From the NCBI GenBank assembly GCA_024516035.1, contig CM044965.1, positions 24,909,165-24,973,164 on the forward strand: a stretch of 64,000 nucleotides of DNA, written 5' to 3'. The notes under the pieces are model-generated. The model made no database searches. It was not told the origin of the DNA and saw only the letters and a program-made list of their open reading frames with translations. Source of the stretch: Bactericera cockerelli (Eukaryota; Arthropoda; Insecta; Hemiptera; Triozidae). Positions 1 through 55,000 of the stretch are shown piece after piece. Each line of letters opens with the position of its first letter. The stretch's first letter is position 1. The position numbers and the translations under genes are program-made.

Positions 1-465
1 GAACACGCTGGAATATACAATTATCAATCAATCAATCAAATATTTTTTTGTTTAAAATTAAAAAAAAAAAAAAAAATAATAAAAAAATAATAATAATTTT
101 TTAAATTTTTTTTCTTGCAACTATTCGTTCTATTGTATTGTACATAATTATACTATATTATGTCTTTGTATCTAATAAAGCATTCAATAATAAGAGAACT
201 GGATATAAGAGACTGATTCCCATGTCAAATTTACCTCTCCATAAGGGAAAATAACCTCTTCATGAGAAAAACCTTGATGTAAGGCATCACGATGTCTCGA
301 ATTCGAATGGTCACCCACAAGGGTTTTTGTCTTACTGGAAATTACTTAACCAATAGATAACTTAATATATGAAAGATACCGTCATTATTATCACTAGTAA
401 TGTGAAAGTTATTATTATAAGCCAAGACAAAAGTTAATGATAATACTCTTTAGTGGAAGGTAACA

Positions 466-613
466 CCAGGCGAGGTTAATGGTCAAAGCATTTTCTACCA
501 CCTAACCCTCAGAGTCTTATTATTATGTGGTCACAAACTCAAACTAATGAGGAAAAATTCGTGCACTGGGTGGGATTCGAACTAGCGCGTTAACCACTTG
601 ACTATCAGTGCAC
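466..613 (-). mobile_element. SINE-E copy
   Basis: Reverse copy with GTGCACTGGGTGGGATTCGA and the tail CACCAGGCGAGGTTAATGG, in the intron after exon 13. The head is partly deleted. Confidence 0.82.
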
Positions 614-697
614 ATACATTTAACTACAGATAGAAGAAAGATAGAAGAGTTCCCATCACACTTGCACTATTACCCTGTTGAATGAGAAGAGATTAAA

Positions 698-972
698 GCG
701 CACGAATAGCTCAGTAATTAAGCACTCGCTTGCCATGCGAAAGGTCCCGGGTTCGAACCCCCGCACCGACAAAAAATTGTATTAAAAATGTGGTTACAGT
801 TGTCTGTAAGGGATACCTTCCGGTGCTCTCGTGTTGACCCAGCACCTAAATGGGAAGTATTGTGTCACTTCTCGCCCATCAGAGGGGAGGCATACTACGG
901 GATGGGCAAGCTACAACACAGACCACAAGTGTCTACAGTAGCTCCTGTTTCATAGGTACAAAAATAATAATA
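698..972 (+). mobile_element. SINE-A copy
   Basis: Head resembles a Gly(GCC)-type tRNA: TAGCTCAGTAATTAAGCACT, GCTTGCCATGCG, GGTCCCGGGTTCGAACCCC. Body GGGATACCTTCCGGTG, CACTTCTCGCCCATCAGAGG and CTACAGTAGCTCCTGTTTCA recurs at four other places in the window. Confidence 0.9.
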
Positions 973-1106
973 ATAATTCTAAACATTAAAAAAAAAATAC
1001 AATTTTTTTTTTGTTTTCGTTTGATATAAAACAAAACAGCTGTCTGTAGTATACAGAAGCACTAAAAAATAAGTACCGTTTAAATACCCAACACAGAGAG
1101 TTTATA

Positions 1107-1973
1107 CAGGGTGGGGCAAAAGTCTGGCAACCCCTGAATAACTTTCGAATGGCTTCTTCGGTAAAATAAAAAATTTTTGTAAGGTAAACTGGGCTAATAA
1201 GACCTTCTTTTAAAGTCGGGTCGATTTTTGTTACCGGCCCCCATGTCGGGGCCAGGGGGGGCAACTTCATTTTTTTAAATACGAACACCCACCTTGCGAT
1301 ACATTTTTGGAAAGGTCTTTAAATAAGAAATACATTAGTCCAAATTTTATTTTTTTAATATTAAACTGTTTGCAAATGGTAAGCAACTTTGTGTATGCAG
1401 TAAAGTGTGGAAACCCCTGAATATCTTTTGAAAGAGCTTTCTCAGTTAATTTAAAATTGTGCACGGTAAGTCGGGGTAATTAGACCTTTCCAAAAATGTA
1501 TCGCAAGGTGGGGTTTCGTATTTAAAAAAATGAAGTTGACCTCCTTAACCCCGACATGGGGGCCAGTAAAAAGAAATCGGTCCAATTCTAATATAAGGTC
1601 TAATTACCAAGGATTACCGTACACAATTTTAAATTTACTGAGAAAGTCCTTTCGAAAGATATTCAGGGGTTTCCAGACTTTACTGCATACACAAAGTTGG
1701 ACGCCATTTGCAAACAAATAATATTAAAAAAATAAAATTTGCAACAATGTATTTCTTACTTTAAGACCTTTCCAAAAATGTATCGCAAGGTGGGGGTTCG
1801 TATTTAAAAAAATGAAGTTGGCCCCCCTGGCCCCGACATGGGGGCCGGTAACAAAAATCGACCTCACTCTAAAAGAAGGTCTTATTAACCCGATTTACCG
1901 TACAAAATTTTAAGTTTACCGAAGAAGGCATTCGAAAGTTATTCAGGGGTTTCCAGACTTTTGCTCCACCCTG
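1107..1973. mobile_element. Foldback DNA element (MITE-like), 867 bp, TA target duplication
   Basis: Ends are inverted: CAGGGTGGGGCAAAAGTCTG at the left and its near-complement (CAGACTTTTGCTCCACCCTG) at the right, with long imperfect arms meeting near 1540. TA lies on both sides. The flanking sequence is a tandem duplication whose second copy (around 2067-2120) reads GAGAGTTTATATAACCTC without the element, so the empty site is visible. No transposase reading frame of note. TA targeting suggests a Tc1/mariner-type source. Confidence 0.93.
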
Positions 1974-2250
1974 TATAACCTCTTGCTTCACTGTTGCATC
2001 TGAAACAACAATAACCATCCCCCCAATTAATACCTATTATAATTTTTCAAAGTTGCTTTCAACAAAATAAGTACCGTTTAAATACCCAACACAGAGAGTT
2101 TATATAACCTCTTGCTTTACTGTTGCATCTGAAACAACAATAACAATATCCCCAATTAATAACTATTACAATTTTTCAAAGTTTCTTTCAACTGCATGGT
2201 GATATCACGACGGAGGCTTTAACCTCCTCCAATAGTTTACTCCTATTTAC

Positions 2251-45643
<43,393 letters not shown>

Positions 45644-46625
45644 TTTCTCAGGCGATTTCACTACCAAAATTTGAAGAGAGTTGTTCCAACTATTATTCCT
45701 CTCATCTTGATCCAAAACAGGTTAAAGTGGTAATGGTTGATGAAAATTAGTCACATCAGTTGAACTTAAATTAAAATCAGTAGGACTTGAGAGATAAGTG
45801 CTGTAGACTTTGTGTAGAGGACTGATTACATGAGAATTAATTAAGACTTGATTAGCATTTAGCTGATTAGAAATTAAAATTTTATTACTTTCAACCGCAA
45901 AGTGCAAACGCTTTTTATCACTTTATTCTAATTTAATTTATCAGATAAAGTGATAAAATAAACACAAAACAGATGATCTATTTATCAAATTCAAACGAAT
46001 GCACAGATTACTCTTTAAAACAAAAGAAATGTGCCTTTCACAAAAATCTGTGTCGCGGCATGTAAAAGGGCAGTGTTGCCAAGCGCAAATACAGCCGTCT
46101 TTGTTCAAGAATTTTTAGGGTTTTCCTTTTATTCGTTCAAAAAATCCTATTCGCTTCTATGAAATATTCAAAATAATATTTTACATTTGAACCGTTTCAA
46201 CGATTCAACGTATTTAGGAAATTATATTATTCAAGGTAAGGAAACTAGCAAAGTTGTACCTAAGATCTAGTAAAATAAACCAAAGTTTTAAATCAAAGTT
46301 CCAGGTCTGTCGAAAGAAAGTTTTAAATATTTTTCACAAAATTATTCGACGTCCACAATTTGAAACATGTATCCGTTTCAATTTTGCACACTTATTGAAA
46401 AATGGTTGTAGCCAGGTGGTTTTGATAACCCTGTATTTGATCATTTATTGTTTAAAATGTGTTTAGTCTGGTGCTCAATCGCTCTTCTCAGAAGAAAACG
46501 GCCTTGAGTCTTCCTAACTTCCTTAAAAAATATTTGCCATAAGAAAATTAACATAAATAATTTATTTTCATGCAAACTTGATTATTTCTTTATGCTTGTC
46601 GAGACTTCTAATTCAACGATCACTA

Positions 46626-46791
46626 AAGTCGAACCTGGATGTAAGAGAAACCTCGATATGAAAGAACAATTTCCAGGTCCAATTTACCTCTCTATAAGGG
46701 AAATAAGTAACCTCTTTATTAGAGAAACCAGGATATAAGAGAAAAAAAAACTGGTCCCTTAAGGTCCCTTGGTGCGTGGGTTCGACTGTAT
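46626..46791. mobile_element. Short inverted-repeat element, pogo-like termini
   Basis: AGTCGAACCTGGATGTAAGA at the left and GGGTTCGACT at the right; the internal TTTACCTCTCTATAAGGGAA resembles 180-300, a worn relative. No coding region. Confidence 0.6.
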
Positions 46792-47149
46792 GCTGTGTAT
46801 TTCTTTTGGTCCCTCCATAATTAGCAGAAGATAATTATTAGACATGGAGAGGCGGTGGACTCGTAATCTAGCGGTCGATGGTTCATGTCTCAAGAATAGG
46901 GAATTTTAGTCAGGATGTCCCTTCCAACATTAGTAGATTGTAACGTCTTCAGTACTTTGATCGATAAGATGACCGAGTCAGAACCTGAAGGTCGGTGGTT
47001 CAAGCTCCAAGCTGCAGAGAATTAATTAGTAAGGTTTAGGATCACCGAAGTTAAGCAACGTCCAGCGAGGTGAAGACTTCGCGATGCTGGCATTCCGGCC
47101 CAACCCAGGCTGGGTGAGGTCAATATGGGTAGCAGGTTTGTAAGTTTCT

Positions 47150-47280
47150 TATTATTATGGGGTCACAAACTCAAATGAATGAGGAAAAATTCGTGCACTG
47201 AGTGGAATTCGAACCAACGAATCCCTACGCTATCTGGACTACCAGACTAGCGCGTTAACCACTTGACTACCAGTGCACAC
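47150..47280 (-). mobile_element. SINE-E copy
   Basis: Reverse head (GCGTTAACCACTTGACTACC) and GTCACAAACTCAAATGAATG body, sitting between a SINE-G fragment and a SINE-D. Confidence 0.82.
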
Positions 47281-47282
47281 TA

Positions 47283-47472
47283 TATTACCCGACTAGGACT
47301 AATGAGTCCCACAATTCCAGCAGTAAGCCCAAGATGTATTATTATGTGGTCAAAATCCCGGTCAAATATTATGTGGTCAAAAAAGGATAACTTGTCATGT
47401 CCCCGGCTGGGTTTCGAATCCACCACCTCTGGATTACCAGACAGACACCTTGACCACTGAGCTACAGGGACA
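47283..47472 (-). mobile_element. SINE-D copy
   Basis: Reverse copy: CTTGACCACTGAGCTAC head, TTTCGAATCC-type B box, and the tail ACTAATGAGTCCCACAATTC. A CTC/CTT tract follows directly. Confidence 0.82.
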
Positions 47473-47477
47473 GACTC

Positions 47478-47632
47478 CTTCTCCTCCTTCTTCTTCTCCT
47501 CCCACTTCTCCTCCTTCTCCTCCTCCTCCTCCTCGTCCTTCTCCTCCTCCTCCTTATCCTCCTCCTCTTCCTTCTCCTTCTCCTCCTCCTCCTCCTTCTC
47601 TTCCTCCTGCTTCTCTTCCTCTTGCTTCATTC
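47478..47632. repeat. Polypyrimidine (CTC/CTT)n tract
   Basis: About 150 bases of almost pure C/T on the plus strand, mainly CTCCTCCTC and CTTCTCC. Mirror-symmetric stretches could form triplex DNA. Open frames of Glu/Lys or Pro/Ser codons over it are artefacts. Confidence 0.9.
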
Positions 47633-47949
47633 CCTATCTAATAAAAGAGGTGGTCTCAGTATACTACTCGTATACTGTTTGCATTATATAACCCTACAGG
47701 CAGCATTAATTTGAATAACGCCAAACACAGCTCTTGTCGTAGTATTTTATTTGATTCATATCACTGATAAGAGTAAAGATAACTCAGGCTCGAGCTTAGG
47801 GGAATCACTGACAGTACTCCATTAAAAAAATATATTATATGAGTGTTTATTACCCCACAAAACAAGAGGACTGCGTCCCCTTAGTGTGGGGTAGTCGCAT
47901 TAAATATATGTTACCTATTATACCTATTATGTACAATAAAATTATCTTA

Positions 47950-48177
47950 ATATATAAATGTCAAAGTCACTGACTGACTGACTGATCATCGCTCTACAGC
48001 CCAAACCGTAATACCTAGCGAGCTGAAATTTGATAGGTAGCTTTGTCTTATAATCTAGATGTGCAATAAGACGGGATTTTTCGAAATTCCCACTACAACA
48101 CCTGCCATTGGCGAAAAAGGATTTTTTGCTTTCACGGCCATGCCTCGGCCCGCAAAGCGTGCGACAGCCCGCTAGTT
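47950..48177 (+). mobile_element. Helitron-like 3' part, second copy
   Basis: Matches 25690-25945 and ends GCGTGCGACAGCCCGCTAGT; the hairpin has one mismatch. Confidence 0.75.
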
Positions 48178-48271
48178 AATGCAAATAAATTACAAATTAA
48201 CCGAACACAGTGAGGTTGGGTACTAGGTACGTACTAGACGATTTGGTTTCGTTTGTCTGTCTGTCTGTGTG

Positions 48272-48420
48272 ACTTACACAAGTCCTGCTTATCTAGATTT
48301 CCTGCTTACACAAGTCCTGCTTATCTAGATTTCCTGCTTACACAAGTCCTGCTTATCTAGATTTCCTGCTTACACAAGACCTGCTTATCTATATTACCTG
48401 CTTAAACAAGTCCTGCTTAT
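48272..48420. repeat. 32-bp minisatellite, about 4.7 units
   Basis: Unit CTTACACAAGTCCTGCTTAT CTAGATTTCCTG. Confidence 0.92.
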
Positions 48421-48837
48421 AGTTTAACCCTCTTCTTGTTCACACTGACTAACAGCTGGTTACACTGAATTAATAATGAAAAACAGACATGGTAATATTA
48501 AATTTATTGCTACATTTTGTAATTTAATAATTATTGGGGATGACTTTATATTTATGCTCAATGAAATGTGATGTCTTTATGTACAATATTCTACATTTTT
48601 TGTTATTTTATACTTTAGTATTTTGTAATTCTTATGTTGTTAGTTATAAGCCAACCGTTGTAACATGTAACATTTGTATATTATATAATAAATACAACCT
48701 ACTTACCAGTCATGCTCACGGACTCGTCATGTGGGAGTTGACCGGTTCGAATCCCGAATTGTTGTTGTTGTGAGCACAACATGTTCATGATCAAGAATCT
48801 AATACTCGTGTTGACGCAGCACCTAAACGGGAAATAC

Positions 48838-49020
48838 TGTCCCCGGTTCGAACCCAAGAGTTGACGAGAAATTTGTATTCAATATTTGGTTACAGTTTGT
48901 AAGGGATACCTTCCGGTGCGCTCGTGTTGACCCAGCATCCAAATGGGAAGTACTGTGTCACTTCTCGCCCATCAGAGGAGAGGCATACTATGCGGGATGG
49001 GCAAGCTACAACACAGACCT
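48838..49020 (+). mobile_element. Truncated SINE-A
   Basis: Retains the B box (CCCCGGTTCGAACCC) and body up to CTACAACACAGACC, then runs into SINE-G-like sequence. Confidence 0.82.
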
Positions 49021-49319
49021 ATGCTGGCTATTCCTAGCCCCACTGAGGCTGGGTGAGGATGATTTGAGTAGCTGGTTTGTGAGTACCAAGGGACTACAGG
49101 TATATTGCGTAAATACAGTACTTTCCTTATTATAGGATAAGAAAAGTATAAAACGGAAAACAATACTTTAGTAAGAAGGTAACAAGGTATTATTCGTATG
49201 TAAACACGAAGTTCTATGAAAAGCCGTAATTCGTTGCCTGGTTTTCCATCATATTCCTGTCAACAAACATATTACTTCTATCTCTGTCTCTGTCAACCAT
49301 CTCTACTATACTAGTCACC

Positions 49320-49868
49320 GGGAGTGCTGGCGGGCTGTAAACAGGGAGTAGACTAGTAGTCTGGCCGGGGGATTATAAACAGTTAGTAGACTAGTAGTTA
49401 GGCTGGGGGACTATGTAAATAGGGAGTAGACTAGTAGTCTGGCTGGGGGACTATAAACAGGTAGTAGATTAGTAGTCTGGCTGGGTGACTATAAACTGGG
49501 AGTAGACAAGTAGTCTGGCTGGGGGACTATGAACAGGGAGTAGACCAGTAGTCTGGCGGGGGACAATAAACAGGGAGTAGACTATAAGTCTGGCTGGGGG
49601 ACTATAAACAGGGAGTAGACCAGTAGTCTGGCTGGGGGACTATAAACAGGGAGTAGACCAGCTGTCTGGCTGGGGACTATGAGCAGGGAGTAGACTATAA
49701 GTCTGGCTGGGGACTATGAACAAAGAGTAGACAAGTAGTCTGGCTGGGGGACTATAAACAGGGAGTAGATTAGTAGTCTGGCTGGGGACTATGAACAGGG
49801 AGTAGACAAGTAGTCTGGCTGGGGGACTATATAAACAGGGAGTAGATTATAAGTCTGGCTGGGGTGGT
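49320..49868. repeat. About 42-bp minisatellite, 12-13 units
   Basis: Unit CTGGCTGGGGGACTATAAAC AGGGAGTAGACCAGTAGT. The same word occurs once at 40045-40080 and, altered, at 22980 within a longer dispersed repeat (40045-40200, 60370-60850 reversed), which looks like its source. Confidence 0.9.
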
Positions 49869-50839
49869 TAATGTGGGTAGCAGGTTTGCGAGTTTCTTGC
49901 AAATTGAGGGTAACACCCCCGTCGTGATATGACCATGCAGTTGAATGCGACGTTAAACCCAAATTAAAAAAAAAAGAGTTTCACTGAAAACCTTGCAACC
50001 AGTAATCAATGTACTTAATCATGAATACCCAATACTGCGCACATGTGTAAAATTAGAATAAAAATTTGAGCTAAGTCTGGACATTACCATAACTCCATAC
50101 CCATACTATGACCAATATTCGTAGGTACATACAATCAGTTGTTTCTTGTTGTTGTTATTGTTTCGTAGATAGAAAGAACTAATGCTAAGCCATGAGTCAT
50201 GACCATGACATGACTTAGGATCTCGATTCTGTCTATTTTTTTATATAAAAAAAAAAAAACAATAGGTAAAATCTAGTGCTCAGCTACAATTTACATCTTT
50301 TCAGCAACTTGTTGGTTGTTGGTAAGCAAGAGAAAAGGGGATTTTGTCTATTAATTTCGCCCTAAGAGTGCTTTTTGTAACAAGGGCCTGAAAACTATTT
50401 TCTCTCAGTACTTCCAATTCTTTTAGGTCCGCCAGTGTGTTCGATCTTCGGGTGTCTTCGGGTGACCACTTCGTAACAACACCCGAAGTTCGAGTCTTGT
50501 CTTCGGCTCACATTATAGTCATAGGCTTCAGTACTTCGGTGTACCGGTGTTTTTTTTATTAGTATTTTTATTTCTTTAGAATCTTTAGTAGCTCTCCATC
50601 ACGCGATAGTGTTGGACGTATTTTGGTTTGCTCCGTGAACTCAGGAATTTTCCACAAATTTTCATTTTGACATGTGCTTTTAATTTTAATTTTACGACTG
50701 TCAATTTCTAGTGCGTTTATTTTTTTGTTGTCGTTTGTCTGCTGTAAACATTTCGGTGATTGGTAATTTTTGCGTGCTATTTTAGTGTGTGTTGGTGGAA
50801 TATGCGTGCAATTATTGTGTCTTCATATTTTTTGAACAT

Positions 50840-51130
50840 TGAGGTTCTGTGAGCCTATTTTTTGCTTGTTTACAGCGTCTTGGTTCGATTCGCCCACTTT
50901 TATCGCCTCAACTATTATTTGTCCTTCTTTTTCAATTGGAAACATTTCAGTCCCACCTATGTTTGGTACCTACCTTTTATAGTCTAAATACTAGAAATAG
51001 GTACGTTTTTGGAACATTGAGGTTCTGTGAGCCTATTTTTTTGCTTGTTTACAGCGTCTTTCTCCGATTCACCCACTTTGTTTTTTGTCGCCTCAAGTAA
51101 TAGGTAGTCCTTCTTTTCCAATGGGAAATT
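50840..51130. repeat. 170-bp tandem duplication upstream of CAD
   Basis: GAACATTGAGGTTCTGTGAG followed by TTGCTTGTTTACAGCGTCTT occurs at about 50835 and 51012. Both copies hold a good acceptor-like TTGTTTACAG; a 5' noncoding CAD exon is possible but unproven. Confidence 0.75.
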
Positions 51131-51189
51131 TTTCATTGCCTATGTGAGGTACCTCTTATAGGCTATTTCCTATAAATAGTTACAGGTAA

Positions 51190-51655
51190 TAGGCAATTTC
51201 AATGTAGCTTGCAACTCAGCTTGTTTTATTTAGCGCAGCTAATTATTTTTAAATAAATGCATTAGCTACGTTCAATAATGAATAGCTAATTCATTTTTTA
51301 AATAAATTAATTAGCTAAGTTCAATAAAGAATAGCTAAATAGTTTTTTAAATAAATTAATTAGCTACGTTCAATAAAGAATAGCTAATTCATTTTAAATT
51401 AATGAACTAGCTACGTTCAATAATGAATAGCTAAATAATTTTTTTAAATAAATTAATTAGCTACGTTCAATAATGAATACCTAGCTAATTCATTTTTTAA
51501 ATAAATTAAATAGTTAAGTTCAATAATGAACAGCTTATTAATTTTTTAAATAAATTAATTAGCTAGGTTCAATAATGAATAGGTAGCTAATTCATTTTTT
51601 AAATAAATTAATTAGCTACGTTCAATAATGAATAGCTAAGTTATTTTAAATTAAT
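51190..51655. repeat. About 55-60-bp AT-rich repeat upstream of CAD
   Basis: Seven to eight units: AATAAATTAATTAGCTACGT TCAATAATGAATAGCTAATT CATTTTTT. Ends about 300 bp before the CAD start codon, so it may lie in or near the promoter. Confidence 0.88.
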
Positions 51656-51954
51656 GAAATGAGTATATGACGTCTTCAAGTGTTTATTTACTTATTTACA
51701 ATTTACGTAAATTGTGTAAAACGTAATCATATGTCACAATAAATATATTTGATTTGATAGGTAGCGTACGTTTTGGGCCATCGCTGAAACATTCTAGGAT
51801 TAATATTAGGGCCTGTGTCCTGGATATAAACCCCACCAAAAAAGACTTGAAACCCTTACACTTAATCATAAACGGTTCACGATTGATTTAAAAAAATAAA
51901 TTTAATTTAAATTTTTTTACTCCGTTCAAATTCTGTGAATCGGGGAACGGCGCC

Positions 51955-52060
51955 ATGTCGAAACCGTTGGAGTCAAAACCGGCCTACCTAGTCCTGCAAG
52001 ACGGTACCGTCCTTGAGGGTGTCAGCTGTGGCGCCCATGTACCCAGCGAGGGAGAAGTGG
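51955..52060 (+). CDS. CAD: CAD exon 1 (start codon)
   Basis: 106 bp from ATG at 51955 (context CGCCATG, good for initiation) to a GTAAGT donor. It reads [20 protein letters not shown] and ends SEGEV plus one base. The family begins with a short peptide then LVLEDGS.L.G..FG, so this N-terminus is a few residues longer than the human one. The last bases (AAGTGG) and the donor are duplicated once, 61 bp downstream. The 5' untranslated region is AT-rich. Confidence 0.93.
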
Positions 52061-55000
52061 GTAAGTTAAAAATGCACTAGGGAACGATTTTGGCAACTTT
52101 CCGCGTGTAGTTGATAAGTGGGTAAGTTAAAAATGCACTAGGGAACGATTTTGGCAACTTTCCGCGTGTACTTGATAATAGACTTTGACATTATGCAATG
52201 TACCAAGCTTATTTTAAAAAGGAAGAAGAAGAAGAAGAAAAAAAAAATGTACCTCACTAAAAAATTTTTTTACCTAGATTTCCTTAGTAACTATCGATTA
52301 TTTTGAACTGAGCAGGAGGCCCAAATGATCGGAAGAGCTGCTACTCAAATTAATCAGTTAACCACACCCAGCCTGAGTAGGGCCGGGAATAGCGAGCATC
52401 ACGAGAAAGGAGGGCTCGAATTTCAGTGGTCACGCATCAAGTCCTAACCTCGCTGGACGTTGCTTAACTTCAGTGACAGAAGGAGAACTGGTGTATTCAA
52501 CGTGCCGTCGATTCTGGCTAGACTGATTATTTATTCTTATAGGAGGAACCTAAAGGTTGGGTGGAAGAGATTGCCATAGACAATAACCCCGCCCTTTTAG
52601 CTTTTTTTTGTTCTTGTTTCTTTGCTTAATCTATTTATTTATTCTTTATAATTTCATTGTATTTTACTGTATACATTTTTGTCTTACCTAATATAAAGCA
52701 TACAATAATAATAATAATAATAATAACCTGTGGAATTAAAAAGTCGATAGACCACCTGTGAAAAAGATAGAGTGCCTTCGATAATGTACCTGAAACAACG
52801 GCTTTCCCTCGCTATTCAAAAAGGGAATGCTACCGCTACACCTATTTTGGGTACCTTTTTTCCCAAGGTAATTGTGCCCCGGAACCGCTTTCGCATTACT
52901 TCAGAGCACTTTACCTATACAGTCTATACACCCATGCCATTCTGGAAACGGAAAATCTTGGTCAGAATTTTCCGCTCCGACCGGGATTTGAACCCGCAAC
53001 CTTATAGTCATCTAATGGTTAACCATAACGTAGGTACTAGGTATGCCATCAAGGTATCTTGCAATCTAGCCTCCTTTGTTCTTCATTATCAAATAATTCC
53101 GGGTTCATTGGTTACCTGATTCCTTCGAGGTTGTAATCTTTTGTTTGCTGGAAATAAAGACTCCTCATCTTTTGTACGTCATGAAGACGTGAGTTTTGCC
53201 AGGACTCGCCAAATCTTTAAACCGGTTGCGATCAGACACAGGACATTGACCCTTTCCAACCGTGTGGGCAGAAGACGGTAGACTTGTGCCACCTTGGTTT
53301 CTTATCTCTATTTTTACACCTTTTTTTTTACTTCCGAGTACATAGGGTGGTGCGGAAGAGAATGCCGTTGGCATTAGCACCGCCCTTGATCAAGTTTTGT
53401 TCTATTAATTTCATTTTCTATGTATTGTATATGTATATTCTATGTAAATAAAACTTGACGCAATATGTTTAATAATAATAATGAAGCTCGCCGGGAGGCG
53501 AGCGCTCCTCAAGTAGCGCCAGCCAACAGGCCTATATTAACACGAAACAGAGTTCATATGTATTTTGTTTTATTGTTTTCGCCCGTATAATTATCTTTAA
53601 CCGGCGTGATCAACAGGCTTACGGCTTAGTTTTTTTTTTTTGACATTGGGCAAAAACAACCCATACAGCCATAGTTAAAGCGCCGTAAAATATGAAATCA
53701 AGCAAAACGCTAGTTTTGCAACGCCAAAATAAACAAAACGAGCGTGCTATACTTACGCTAAACCTAGTTCGTATATATTTTCTTTTGTAATTTTGATCTT
53801 CTTAAATAATAAAAATATCTGTAGATAGCGGAAGATTTTAAAAAAATATTTTAATATTCAACATCTTTTATTATAAGATTTATAAGGTTATAACAACAAA
53901 AACATTTTAGTATTAAGGTTATAACAACAACAAGAACAACAAGTTGTTGGAGTTGTTCTAACCAGCTTGTCTAGAGTTGGGGGAGGGATGGTCTCCAGCC
54001 AACTTTTAAAGTTACCTCGTTCTGAAGCACATAGGTATTTCTATGTGCGATCAACCATCGTAAGGCTATTTCTGTATAAGTCATTAAACTCTTGGAAAAG
54101 TGCAAGTTTAGCGTGCCTGGCTTTTTTATAAATTGCGTTTAACATCGCTTTCAACTGTATGGTCATATTGATCATGGTCATATCACGACGGGGGTTTTAC
54201 CCTCCATTCGCAGGAAACTCACAAACCTGCGACTCACATTACCCTCATCCAGCCTGGCTTGGGCCGGAAAGCATCACGATGTGTTCACATCGCTGAACGT
54301 TGCTTAACTACGGTGATCCTACGAGAACTGGTGCATTCAACGCGCCATTGACGCTGGCTAAAAGTATAATAAAAACTCAAATCTATGCGTATGTGACTGG
54401 CTGATTATGTATATGTTACGGTAAAAGTACATAATTGGTTCACCAAAGTCACTGGTAAATGTACTATACTCTTAGGGGTTGTCTGTTTTCAATAGGGTCC
54501 ATTTCTCCAGCACCACCACCTTACAATACCACAGCCCAAACGGTAAAATTATCAAAATTAAAATATCCATCACCATTTTCGAGATATCGGGATTTTCTCG
54601 TCCGTAGCGGAGCACGGGTGAAACAGATAGTGTATTGTATCAGTAAAGAAAGTTGGACCAGAATAATGAGCCAACGTGTTAAGGCATAACGAAGAAGAAG
54701 AAGCTATTGTTTTGTTTTAGCTGGTAAGTCACTGTGGCCGAATGGTGTTGCGGACCAGGCTTTCACGCACCATGACCTGGGTTCGAATCCCAGTGCAGTC
54801 GGAGTTTCATTTCCAGTGTTCCAATTCAATTCTCTCCCTCTACGGTTTCATTTCCGATGTTCCAATTCAACTCTCTCTCTCCCGTTTCATTTCCGATGTT
54901 CCAATACAATTCTCTCTCTCCAGTTTCATTTTCGATTTTCCAATTCAATTACCTCACTACCGTTTCATTTCCTATGTTCCATTTCAATTCAAACTTTATT

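Larger units (their letters stand above)
45650..51190. other. Region between the divergent TBC and CAD start codons
   Basis: About 6.3 kb separate the two ATGs. Apart from the listed repeats I see no conserved coding sequence. 45650-46620 and 50000-50830 are mostly unique and are the best places to look for the two promoters; no confident TATA box or CpG-rich block is visible. Confidence 0.6.

Noticed and set aside
47280..47641. Glu/Lys-rich and Pro/Ser-rich frames
   Set aside because: Low-complexity CTC/CTT tract, both strands.
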